64,000 nucleotides of DNA from Nothophoma quercina (lineage: Eukaryota; Ascomycota; Dothideomycetes; Pleosporales; Didymellaceae): positions 62,001-126,000 of the forward strand of contig JAKIXB010000020.1 of NCBI GenBank assembly GCA_021642125.1. Direction: 5' to 3'. Under the pieces are notes generated by a model that worked only from the letters and a program-made list of their open reading frames with translations, was not told where the DNA came from and made no database searches. How positions within the stretch are numbered: position 1 is the first letter of the stretch; the number at the start of each line of letters is the position of its first letter. Of this stretch, positions 46,295 to 56,963 are shown in pieces. The translations under genes were made by a program, and so were the position numbers.

Positions 46295-46790
46295 GTGCTG
46301 CTGGGCGGGCGAGGGCTGGCAGCGCGGGCGATGCTGCGTGCGAGTGGTGTCGGTCTTATTAGTCGAGACGGTCTGCTGGGATCGCGGAGCACTTTGGTTC
46401 TAGCACGCAACACGGCCGGGATTCACTCAGTCATCAGGGCAGGAGCGCGATGCGGGAGGGTTATTTAAGACACCACCCGCACACCCCTGCACGTCCTGCA
46501 CTCCAAGCGTCCCTACGCGGACGCTGGCCTGCTGCTGGCTCACCACTCGACGACCAGCTGCGTCCCCGACCAGAGGCAGCCCGAGGCGGCTGGATCCACT
46601 CGCTGGTGCTTCTGGGAACCGCCCGCGCAGTAAGCCATTAACAGCACCACTATTAATTTGACCACCCCCGGTCCCTGCCAGCAGTGCTCGGAGCGTGGCC
46701 ACCTTAGGAGGTAAGGACTGGGTTAGTGCTGGTCCCACTATCCAGCCTGTCGGGCCTGCGAATAGCCAGTTCGGCGGATCCCCCCAGCCC

Positions 46791-46854
46791 GTGTGTCCGT
46801 GTGTCCGTGTGTCGTGCCCCTCATCCACCGCGCTCCCTGCTCCCTGCTCCCTGC
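46791..46854 (+). repeat. Two short tandem arrays (GTGTGTCC and GCTCCCT)
   Basis: Three GTGTGTCC units at 46791-46814 and three GCTCCCT units at 46832-46854. Both are in a GC-rich stretch with no supported gene. Confidence 0.8.
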
Positions 46855-49800
46855 CCCCTATCCCTGCCGCCAGCCAGAGCCACGCCCTGGAGCCGCGTCC
46901 GCTGCTGCACCGCACCACGCTGCTGCTGGAGCGTCTCGCAGCCGCCCTGAGGAAATGAATGCGAGACCCGAGCGCTGCTGCTTCTCTCGCTCATGCTGCT
47001 GTCTCGCTCATGCTGCTCTCTCGCTCATGTTGCCATGCTCCTATGCTCCTGCTGCTCTGCGTTGCGCTGCGCTGCGCTGCACGCGGCATCCTCACCGCTC
47101 ACCACACGAAAACCCTAGTGCAGGGTCATGCGCATCAACGATGCCGTCTCTGCTCTGGTCGCTGGTGGCCGACGAAGAGGGCAGCTTTCGCCCGCGCCGA
47201 ACTGTGGCCCATCCGCCCAATCGCACGCCGGCTGCCTGGGTCAGCTAGAGCAAGCCCTGCCCACCATTCCAGATGCTGCTGTCCACACGTTGCGGCGGCC
47301 CAGCGCCGTTTGACGCTGCCCTGCCATGTCTCGTCTTGTCGCGAATGAAACTGTGACAGATGCTGCAACCATACCTGCCCAGGGGGCTGAGCCCATGGAA
47401 CAGCTCCTTCGGCAGTTAGCCCAGGGTTCGAAGCGTCCTTCGGCATGCGCGACGCATTTGCACAGTAGCCCCGTGGTGAGAGTTGGGGCCTGATATCCGA
47501 CACTGTGGTGACAATCTCCGCCCTTTCCCAGCACTTTCTCCAATCGACCCATTGCTGACGCGAGACGCCTGTTTTGGTCAGCGTCAGCTGCAAGCCCAAG
47601 TAGGAACAATCATGACCCAGAGCCGTGTCATGAGGCGCACTGTTGGTAAGCCTATCTTCGGCCTCCTGCATGTGCCGTTGCTGGGAGCGCGGCAATGCTG
47701 AGCTTCTTGTGAAGACTGTACCGAAAACCATCTATTAACGAGAGCACGACCTAAATGTATCTTTGGAGTCATGGTTCCGACTTGCATCAACTTCTGAGGC
47801 ACGGTCGCTGCTGCATCAGTGCACTTTCCTTCGCTGCCCGTGCCGGCCCGCTGGCGGTACCGCAAGAGCGCAGCAAGGGGTTGAGTGGCAATTCTGTCGA
47901 GTTGACATTTGCTACAAAGCGTGCCATGGAATTGCAGTTGCGCTGCATGTTCGTCTTCGCTCTTTGCACGAATCACTGCGCTCGTAACTCAGCAGGCGCT
48001 TGCCATGTTGTTGTTGTTGTAAGCTGAACGGTGGGTGATCAAAAGTAAAAGGCGTTCGTCGCTTGCATGCAATACGGATTCATGGCTCAGTCACGGCTTC
48101 TGTTGTGTAAAGAGTGCCTGCATGCAGATTGCTGGGTCACCCACGACACAATCCATATGGCTTCTGTATACGGGCAGTGCAGCAACCAGTCAATTGGTTG
48201 CGTTGAATGACAGGGCGTTTTTCATCCCGGCAGACAGTGATCTACGAGTACATGACGTGGAAGGTCATGTATGTCGCGAGTCGTCGTTCCCAAGAATCTG
48301 GTCGTCAGTCTGGGATCACGCATCCGGATCATGCGTTAGCTGCCGCTTTCCCCTCAATGCCAACAAGAAACCTTTGCGATGATTGGCAAGAGATATGCGA
48401 AAGCATGGATTACCACACTTGTCTTGCAGGTTTTGTTTCAATCATACTGGCACGGGTAGAATTGTGAAAACCTCCCCGGTGCTTTGGAAACCCACTGCAT
48501 CCAATACAGGCCCTGTTCTCGATGCTATCAGACACATGGTGGGGTATAGTGGATGTTAGTGACGGAAGCAGGGCTGTTTCTCAGACGGATAATGGTGTGT
48601 TCCTTGGTGAGCGGCTTCTGCGACACGCAGTGAAGCGGCCAGCCAGAACGGGAGACAAAGAGGTCCGTTTAGGGAAAACCTGCGCTAGATTGCGTCGTGT
48701 CTGGGTAGAATTCTGTGGGGTTTGGCTCTGGGATTGCCCATGCAAAGCCACAAAGCTGACCGATGATATCTTTCTTCGCACGTTCGACTGGGAAAGCTTT
48801 CAGGTGCCCCGCGCACTGTCGTGCTCTTGTTCAGTGTCACAGGTAAGAGTCGGCTTCAAGAACATGTGGACATCGGTCTGATAAGTGCAGAGGGAACAAA
48901 GACAGATGGTGAAACACGGACAGCCGCTAACTAGTTAGCCGAACCAGAATCCCGGATTCGGACCAGCAGATTGAGTAAAGTGTCTTTGGCCAATGTGACA
49001 GTTTCTTCTTTGCACAATCGTTCGCACTCCATCCGCGGTGAGCGCGTCGATTAGTCTGCACGGACCCAGGATGCAGGTCTAGATCGCGTCCCTTTTGTTG
49101 CTGTGGAGATTGACAGGGTGCTTCGCACTCATGATGTAAGAGAGGCGCGTTTCCTGAGTGGAGAAGGGGACTAGATTTAACACACGAACAGCCAAATGGT
49201 ATTCGCGAACATGGAACGTGGATGCATAAGTGCATGCGCAGACCACATCTCTGAGACGCAAGACTGTGATGGTGCGATTCACACTGGCAGTTTTACTTCT
49301 TAGTGCCGGCACAATAAACTTGCCCTGCCTATATCATCATTCTTTAAGATCGAGCGATGATAAAATGCCTGACCTGCACAGTATGCCGGGCTGGACTGCA
49401 CACTGGACTTACGCGATCCCGATTCGATCACACAACGCAATTGACGGGCTGCTCTATTGCTTTGTCGAAGAAGCTGTAGTAGCATACCTGCAGGCTTGAC
49501 CCATACCGAACGTCTGTGGTGCAGGACAATTGTGTCTACACGTTCTCACACAGCAACGCCCGCCTTGCAGAACTTGTTCGGTATCGCACAATTCGACACG
49601 GATCTTTGCGCTACCGTAGCAGAGGCACACTAGTTGCCGGGTATATAGGAAAGTCGGACTTCCACCTCCAGACGGCGGTGCAAAGGTTTACGTGGACCAA
49701 GCAGTGTCAAAGCGTCTGCGGTCAGCCTCATAATGTAAGATCGTCACCCTGATGATCGTCATACCAATGGACGACAGAACACACTCACACATCTAGCTTT

Positions 49801-51514
49801 GATAGTACGATGCTACTATACGTCACACTCGTTTAGGCTGCGCTTAGTTCTATCACCTCGGCTTAAGCCATCATAATATCTGCGGCACGTCCAAGGATAG
49901 TAGGCGTAGCCTATTTCAATCGACCTTGCGCCACGACCGACTTTGTCTTATCGCGATCTCCTCAACGCTGCCTCGGATCCTGGAGCGGCTCAGCGGCCAT
50001 GGTCAATTCCTTAGATGGTGGCCATTTCCATGTTCAGCTCGAGCATCCCAAGGTCTTCACCCATGGCGAGCCTTCCTAGCATCCTTACGGAGTACACAAG
50101 CCTTCGAACGTTTGCGGTGTCACATGCACTTGCCTCAGTACTTACATGCCTCGGACATCTGCATTACACGGTCAGATCATGCACCATAAGACCAATCTTG
50201 ACTCTATAACCGCAGAATCTGCAAACCACAGGCGCAGCGTTTGCAGCTTGCCTCGCTCTTCTCCGATGGATCAAGAACTGTATTAGATTCGTGCCTGGGC
50301 ATTGAACATCAACATGTCACGACAGATATCAGTGCCCCGGCGATCATTATAGTGGAAGCTAGTGACCAGACAGCTGTGTTGACAAGATCGTTTTGCAGCA
50401 TTTGCTACCGTGGGCGGGTACATTGTTCGATTACTTCGAGGCTATCGTGGATCAGTCCGTTGCTGCTTACTACTAGGCTGGGCCTCGGGTTCGAACCATG
50501 AAGTCGCTTGGGTTTTCAAGATCCTCTTACTGCAACTCATAGGCAAACTATAGTGGAGTTACCACTGGGCGTCCCACATCGATCGTGGGAAGCATCCGAA
50601 GCTCGCACAAGCGAAGAGCTCTGTCACGCAAAGAATTTGACTTCTTGGCCCTGTTCTGGCCGACATACGCGTTGTACGAAGGGTACAGAGGCAGAACCGG
50701 TCGCAGGGCTCGCTGTACAAGACCAAGATGACAAGTGTATACAAGTCGAACTAGGAATCTTTGTCGTATTCCCAGATCATCCATGGACGACAGTCCTCCG
50801 AACGCGCTTACGTACCCACAAGTAACTCCGTTGCCCCGAAGCTACCCAACCTGGCGACCGAGTCCGCGTCCTCGACTCAGGGATTCCCTTTCAAAGGTGG
50901 AATCCGCCTGCTGTTGCCTAGTCTACTTGGCGAAACGCGTTACCGACAATGTTCGGCCCCATAGCACAGGCGGCCGCATGCAGCCGTCTGTCGTAACAAC
51001 CATGAATCTACTATGGTATGGTTGCTTTTGTTGTGGGCCTGCGGTCTTTTGCTCCGGCACCAGCTAAAGTGGCGTATGCTGGTTCGTACTACGGCAACTT
51101 AATCTTTCCGCAGCGGCCGAGATACGAACCATGGGAGAGCGAAAGCTAAAAGCACAGTCGGCGTCATTCGTCGCTGTCAAGCGCGTGTCCGAGATTGCTA
51201 GCCTCGACTCAGACAAATCCCAATACCACGGTTACACCTCGCATGCGCGATTTCTCGCGTGGAAGCTTCGGTGCGTTTGAGTGGCTGTGCTAGCTAACAC
51301 TCAAGGAAGATCCTCGGACCACTTTCTCCCTATGGCCTTTTGTGATCACTGTATCACCATTGTCACATGTCTAGCCATCACCAACGGTCTCTCAGACTAC
51401 CACGTACTTAGTAGGTGACAGGTACGCTGAGTGACAAATGCTGGAAGCATGTCTGTCATTCGACGACTCATCAAGTAATCGGTCGATCAGTATCTTAACA
51501 CAGTATGCAACTCC

Positions 51515-52808
51515 CTAGGCCCACTGCCATCGTTTCCTCAGCCACTGGAGCACATACACTAGGACAACAAGTACCGGTACTTCAATCAGTGGACCGACAG
51601 TACTCGCCAGCGCTTGCCCACTCGAGGCACCGTACACCGCCACTACTACGGCGATAGCAAGCTCAAAGTTGTTACTCGCCGCTGTAAAGCCTTGGACACA
51701 GCTAAGCTTGTACTCGAATCCCATCTTGTAACAGAACCAGACTGTGGCCGAGAAGAGGACGAGGAAGTAGACCAGAAGTGGCGCGCACACCCGCAAGACA
51801 TCCGTGATCTGTCTGACAACATGTGCACCCTGGCTCGCAAATAGGACGATGATCGTGTACAATAGGCCGATAAGGGAAAGAGGGCCGATGTATCGGAGGA
51901 AGCGTCGTTGGTATCGCTCCTCCCCGATGATCAGTCTCAAAAGCAGCCGCGTGAGCACTGCTGCACCAAGTGGTATCCCCAAGAAAACGCCGACACTCTG
52001 CGCAACCTTCTCATAGGATACGCTTGTCTTTCCACCGTGACTGACAATCTGCACGTAGAAGATCGCCAGGGGTGCAAACAGAACGATCTGTAGAATAGAG
52101 TTGAACGCAACAAGCACTGCGCAGTAGTCTCCATCTCCTTTGGCCAGGTCCGTCCAGATAAGAACCATGGCGATACAGCGTGCAATTCCGACAAATATCA
52201 ATCCTTCTCTTAAATCCTGCCGATCTGGTAAGAATGCCCACGCGAGGCCAACCATGAAGAGCGGTGCAATGATCCAGTTTAGGACGAAGGAGATGCCGAT
52301 TTGGATCCATAAAGCTTTGTGCGAGAGCAGGAGATGCAGTGTTTCGTAACGGACTTTGCAAAGGATGGGGTACATCATGACAAGGAGACCAATTGCTGTG
52401 ATGAACCGTGTCAGTGATAATGCGCTAGAGCAGCGGAAGTTCTCGAACGTACCAATTGGTATACTGACTCCCACGAATTCACCCTTTTGAAGTGCGGGTC
52501 CGGCATTGTCGACAGTGTTGCCGATGGCAATGCCCACGCCCATAGCCACAAGAATCCATAGCACCAGGAACTGATCCAGGAACGACAGTCCTTTCAGCGG
52601 CGGCAGATCTCCCACATCGTCCTTCTTGCAGAGTCCTAGTATGCTTGTCAGTAAAGCCTCACGAGACTACATTTCAGCCACCGGAAGACGTACCCGTCGC
52701 GCAGGAATCCGGCTCTTCGTTACCCCTCCCTTTCTCAACGTCAATGTCGGCATTGCTATCTCTTTGCTGCTTCTCGTGCGCTATTGCGCCTTCTTCGACT
52801 GTATTCAT
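51515..52808 (-). CDS. ACR3: Arsenite efflux transporter Acr3
   Basis: Exons 52808-52694, 52635-52453 and 52395-51515 encode 392 aa. Exon 1 supplies a hydrophilic N-terminus that joins as SCATG-LCKKDDVGDLPPLKG (donor GTACGT, acceptor TAG). The second intron (52396-52452) is exactly 57 nt with no stop. Removing it gives VGVSIPIAIGLLVMMYPILC, the family consensus. About ten helices follow, with NWIIAPLFMVGLAWAFL, LIFVGIARCIAMVLIW (the conserved cysteine of Acr3) and the FTAASNNFELAIAVVVAVYG motif. It should export As(III), possibly Sb(III), across the plasma membrane in exchange for protons. No arsenate reductase or regulator gene is adjacent in this window. Confidence 0.95.
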
Positions 52809-53498
52809 TGTTTGGAAGCTGTTGATGTGGATCTGATATCGTAAGATCCTTACCTTTTCAGTGGTTTGATGTTCTCGGGATGATAATTTGTCGACCAATG
52901 AGAGATGAGTAGTGACTCTCTGAGTCCAAAGGCGATGCCAAGCATGGCGACGGCGGCAGAATTACTCGGCACGTGGGCGGTGAGTAAGGCAGACAGCATC
53001 CCATCAATCCCCTAGGTTTACGATGCCTTATTTCCGTCAATGTGCAGTCGCCGGACGGCTGAAACGTGTGCGTTCGAACATCCGACGATCTGTGTTAGCG
53101 ACGGCAGGCGAAGTAGCTTCACCTGCACCGTACGAGGCCGGCTGAAGGCGCCTGCGGACGTTCTATACGAACCCTGACGTTTGGCGGACCCTGGACCGCA
53201 ATCACTCTTGACAAAGAGGATGCGCGGACGCAGCATCCCTCGGATCCTGACACGGACGGCGTACAAAAAACTTTCTTTACAGGATTGAGTCGTTTTATAA
53301 GGGCCACATGCCCCGATGTTGGAACTCTTGCGTATGCAGCCAAAGACGCGGTCATTCCGGGCTGCGACAAGGGCAGTACTTGAAGCTCATAGACGTCTGA
53401 GGAGTCATAAAGGTTGAGGCTACGGAGTGCTTGCATAATGTGACAGCCTGAGCTCAAGACGTACGACATACGTTTTTGTATTGAGATGCAGGGTTCTT
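52809..53498. other. Promoter side of ACR3
   Basis: About 690 bp. A frame at 53119-53502 overlaps the end of the small hypothetical that follows and may be a continuation of it. No known domain. Confidence 0.4.
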
Positions 53499-53795
53499 TC
53501 ACATGAAGACTTCGAGCACAAGGCCAGCACGGAGCTCTAAGAAGGCTTCTCCCAAAGTAAGAAGATCCATCGATTTGCGTTGACTCAGTTGAGCATTGAA
53601 TGGTAACAGGTAGTGGACGAGGGTGATCTGACAGTCAAAGACAGTGAAGTCAAGTTCTGCGAGCTCAGAATAGGTCCTCCACTCAGTCAAGGTCATTCTG
53701 ACAGGGGTGTACGATGCTAAAATTGCGTTGAGCGTTCTTATCAACGTTTTTTCCGTGCCTTCTGCACCACCCCTTGTACCTTCCTCTTCAACCAT
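53499..53795 (-). CDS. Hypothetical protein, 98 aa, possibly truncated
   Basis: Starts at an ATG and has balanced composition (MTLTEWRTYSELAELDFTVF, then SMDLLTLGEAFLELRAG). At its stop, an overlapping frame continues with plausible coding sequence (KRMSYVLSSGCHIMQALRSL), so the true gene may be longer and frameshifted or spliced. I recognise no family. Nothing in the surroundings indicates a function. Confidence 0.3.
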   Translation of the reverse strand: MVEEEGTRGGAEGTEKTLIRTLNAILASYTPVRMTLTEWRTYSELAELDFTVFDCQITLVHYLLPFNAQLSQRKSMDLLTLGEAFLELRAGLVLEVFM

Positions 53796-54245
53796 GCTAG
53801 GCCTCCCGTGCGGCCCGTTCCTCAGTGGTCGAGAGCATTCCAGCGTTCGGTAGCGAGTCTTCTCGCCACGAAGGATGTCTTTAACAAGGGACCGACAGGG
53901 CTTAGAACGTCAAGGTCTCATTCTGAGGCTGACAAGGTTGGAGATAAGTAAGGTCGTGCGAGTGTCGTGAAACGTTGCGGGATAGCAAATACTGTTGTTT
54001 TGACCGTTGCAAGTTATCATGCGCATGCTTGGCAGCTATACCACGAACACGATGGGTTATCACTTGAAAGGGTATCATTAATCGTTGTCTCTGCATCGAC
54101 ATGCCTTGAACCTCTTGCTGCAGACACAAGTCAGTTCCCTGCATATCTCGAAATCTCTTTCCTAAACATCTATCATGGTTATCCGCAGATCTAACCGCCT
54201 CTCCAACGTGTGCAACGGCTTTTCGTGCAGAACAACTTGGTCTGC

Positions 54246-54722
54246 TTACGGGCAGCCAAAGTAAGGCAGATCACTCCATCTCCTTGCATCTCCGTACCGC
54301 TTGAGCCCCTTCTTGGGCGCTTTCCAGCTCTCGATCGTCTTTTCTCGACACAATGGTCCGCCGTCTTGTGCCTCGTTCTCCTGGTCTTCGAGCAGCACAA
54401 ACTCATCGTCTACGATGATCACTTTCTCGATCTTCGACAGACACTCGCTATGGTGCGAGACCGCCCAACATGGTGTCGATGAAGTACACTGCTGATACGC
54501 GGCTGGCGCAAACATATGACTCAAGAAGCTGATCAAGAAGGCCGAGATGTGATGGTGATCGACTTGATGTGCATTTTGATGTTGCGTCTCGTGTTCTGTT
54601 TGGGAAGGTGGCGACTTGCGATCGGCCAAAAGTGTGGAGTACGTAGAAGGGTGGAGAATGTTGGGGAAAAGCGACATCGTGGTTTGCAATCGTGGGGACT
54701 GAGTTTCGGTTTTTGCTTGCAT
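54246..54722 (-). CDS. Hypothetical protein, 158 aa
   Basis: A single exon from the ATG at 54722; the frame extends upstream without another ATG. The N-terminal third is Gln/His/Ser-rich. A short hydrophobic patch (AFLISFLSHMFAPAAY) is followed by a Cys/His cluster (CTSSTPCWAVSHHSEC), an acidic strand (IIVDDEFVLLEDQENE) and a basic tail. Codon choice looks coding. I recognise no family. Expression evidence would decide whether it is real. Confidence 0.4.
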   Translation of the reverse strand: MQAKTETQSPRLQTTMSLFPNILHPSTYSTLLADRKSPPSQTEHETQHQNAHQVDHHHISAFLISFLSHMFAPAAYQQCTSSTPCWAVSHHSECLSKIEKVIIVDDEFVLLEDQENEAQDGGPLCREKTIESWKAPKKGLKRYGDARRWSDLPYFGCP

Positions 54723-55571
54723 CGATGCCGTGTGGGGATGCACGTGTGGCTTGTGTATTGCGAGTGACTATTGTAATATTTTGCTCCGAAGGATTCCGTG
54801 AATGCTTCAATGTGCGTTATGGTGATAATGATGGGATGCTTCATCCGCGGTCTGCCTCTCTACCTTTTAACTGTGATTCCAATGTGTCGCAATTGACCCG
54901 CATCAAGAGCACCATCGTTGGGAACCTTGGTGGTGTGAGTATCAGTTGCTGCAGTGTCGCGCTGCGCATACGTGGCTTCCGCAAATGGTAATTGACCGAC
55001 CGTAATCAGGAACTGCGACACGGCATCAATTGACATGTCTGGGCGAAGCTGGCAGGTGATGTTGCTTTTGCACTCGAAGTTTCGTTGATGGAGAGACCAG
55101 ATGGCGTGACCGATGCCGGTCCTTCCCGAGCTCAACATCAAACTTGTTCTGCGCCTAAGCTCCTCCTTCCTCCGCATTCGATAGATCTCGAACGCCACAC
55201 AGCCAACTTTATCCGGAGGAAAAGATGAATATCCGGAGACGAGCAAGGAGGCGACCAAGGAAGTGGGTTCTGGAAGGCGAATCTCCCCACAATTTTCGTA
55301 CCTCGTGCCTGTTTTTGACTCGCTAGTCGTGTCGCCTCGCGATCCCCGAGGTAGCGGCGTTGGCTCCGAGACTATCTTTACCTTAGTCTACACCAGCACG
55401 GACTTTTGGACCATCGTGACCGCAATTTCGATTTTTCAGCAGCAGCATTCAAAAGCTCGATTGCTCCCAACATTTCTTTCAGTCATCCGTCAATCCATCA
55501 ACTGATCAATACAACTATCAACTCCTCAACCGCCAAACAAAACAACCACCCAAATACACACCTCAGCCACA
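54723..55571. other. Divergent promoter region with CT-rich leader
   Basis: About 850 bp between a minus-strand hypothetical and the small plus-strand gene. The last roughly 150 bp before 55572 is rich in CAAC and CT, ending CCACAATG, typical of a strongly expressed fungal gene's leader. Confidence 0.45.
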
Positions 55572-55849
55572 ATGTCTGCCCAGACTAGCATCCCCAAGAT
55601 CCAGCTCACCGCTGAGGAGATTGCCTTCAAGGCTGAGCACGACGCTATCACCTCCTACGAGGAGGGTTGGGACAACTGGGACGGCCCTCAGTGGCCCATC
55701 GGCACCGTTCAGTGTTCTATCCGTACGTTTCACCTCGACAATCATGCTATCATCAAGCCATTAACAACATTACAGAGGCCAACTGGGAAGACCGCTCCGT
55801 CCCTCCTACACCTGCTGTTGAGGCCGACGAGCCCCAGTTCAAGAACTAG
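55572..55849 (+). CDS. Small tryptophan-containing protein of unknown function
   Basis: Two exons (55572-55722, 55776-55849; donor GTACGT, acceptor CAG, 53-nt intron) encode 74 aa. The start context CCACAATGTC is ideal. Codons are strongly C/G-ending (ATC, AAG, CTC, GAG), as in the Ran gene, pointing to high expression. The core contains YEEGWDNWDGPQWPIGTVQC with three Trp, then SIQANWEDRSVPPTPAVEAD. It is acidic and soluble, with no signal peptide. I recognise no named family. A conserved cytosolic microprotein is the best reading. Confidence 0.75.
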
Positions 55850-56963
55850 AATGTTCACCATCTAGATTCGTTGTTCTGCGATGTTTACATTGGTCCTTCT
55901 TCACGTCTATATGGAAACGCCACCTTGTTGATACTGGCGAGCAATATCAACTGTAATACTGGGCTCGGTTTTGGTTGGGACTGTCAGACACTTTTGGGTA
56001 TATTGGCGCACTGGGTATAGAATTTTGGGCAACTCTACGGGGACCTACTTCGACGAAAAGCGAAAAGCTTCAATTCATGATATTTCACACTTCAAACCTC
56101 ACTCCTTGCTTGCAACGCTGATGAAGCTGCTATGCAGCCAACGCGCGTATACCAGGATACTGACATCCCCATCAACCGTTTTAAGCTCTCGCTGTTGCGA
56201 ATCACCCGGGCACAATGTCTCTGGTTGCTCCTTCGAAATGCTCTTGTGTTCGACCTTCTGCATTCTGATTTCGCCATCACAATTTTCGAGGCGGTGAGAC
56301 GTTGATCTGCGGCTATACGAGTCAAAGTGGAGTTTTGGCGGAGTTGTTGCGGGTTCTGGTGGAGCCAGGTGGAGTCGGGTGGAGTCTATATCTGCAACAA
56401 CCTTTCCACCCGCTGCCGCACCGGTACGCCTGGCCCACACCTCCAGCGCTTATTTCCAGACAGCTGTCAATCACGTCGAGGGTGGAAGAGGAAGGCTTGG
56501 AATTGAAGAAGAGGTCGTATTGGAAAGACGTGTATTCGTAGAATAATCCATGGCCGACTGTAGCCGCGCATTGGCGACTTTGCCGGCTTCAAACGCCTTG
56601 CTGTAACTCAGCATGTGCCACCTATGGCTTTCCGTTTTCGTAACGCCTATCATTACATGCAGCATCTTGCTGCGGGCCGAAAGGTCGAAGATCCCTGATA
56701 AGGCATCCCAGGTACCGAAAGTCGGTCAAAAGAAATAGGATAGACCGAAAGAGCTCTGCTCGCCACCTCACTGAACGGGAGCTAACTGGCTGTCCAGACA
56801 GACCAACCCGAAATGCTACTTTTCTGAACGCCATTGATATGCTCGTAAAAACCAACGAAGTTGTGAGGTTGATACTGAGGAGTGGATGAGAGGTGTGGTA
56901 CAGGTGAGTCTAGACAGATTGCCAGCATCTTGTCAAAGAGGAACAAGTAGTGATCGATTCACT
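55850..56963. other. Convergent intergenic, nothing assigned
   Basis: About 1.1 kb between the small protein (+) and the bHLH gene (-). No supported coding region. Confidence 0.5.

Larger units (their letters stand above)
46051..51514. other. Gene-poor interval of 5.5 kb
   Basis: The first 1.3 kb is GC-rich and simple-repeat-laden, giving overlapping open frames in all phases that I treat as artefacts. From 47.3 to 51.5 kb I find no domain, no convincing splice pairs and no tRNA. It may hold long UTRs, non-coding transcripts or nothing functional. Confidence 0.45.

Noticed and set aside
46157..47731. Many overlapping open frames on both strands
   Set aside because: They are produced by GC-rich simple repeats (CTG, GCTCCCT, GTGTCC units). 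Composition is repetitive and no motif appears.
50470..50500. GGTTCGAACC resembling a tRNA B box
   Set aside because: No matching A box or acceptor-stem pairing upstream. Other TTCGA-type matches in the window also failed.
51515..52808. Arsenic resistance cluster
   Set aside because: Only Acr3 is present. No arsenate reductase, methyltransferase or regulator is adjacent.
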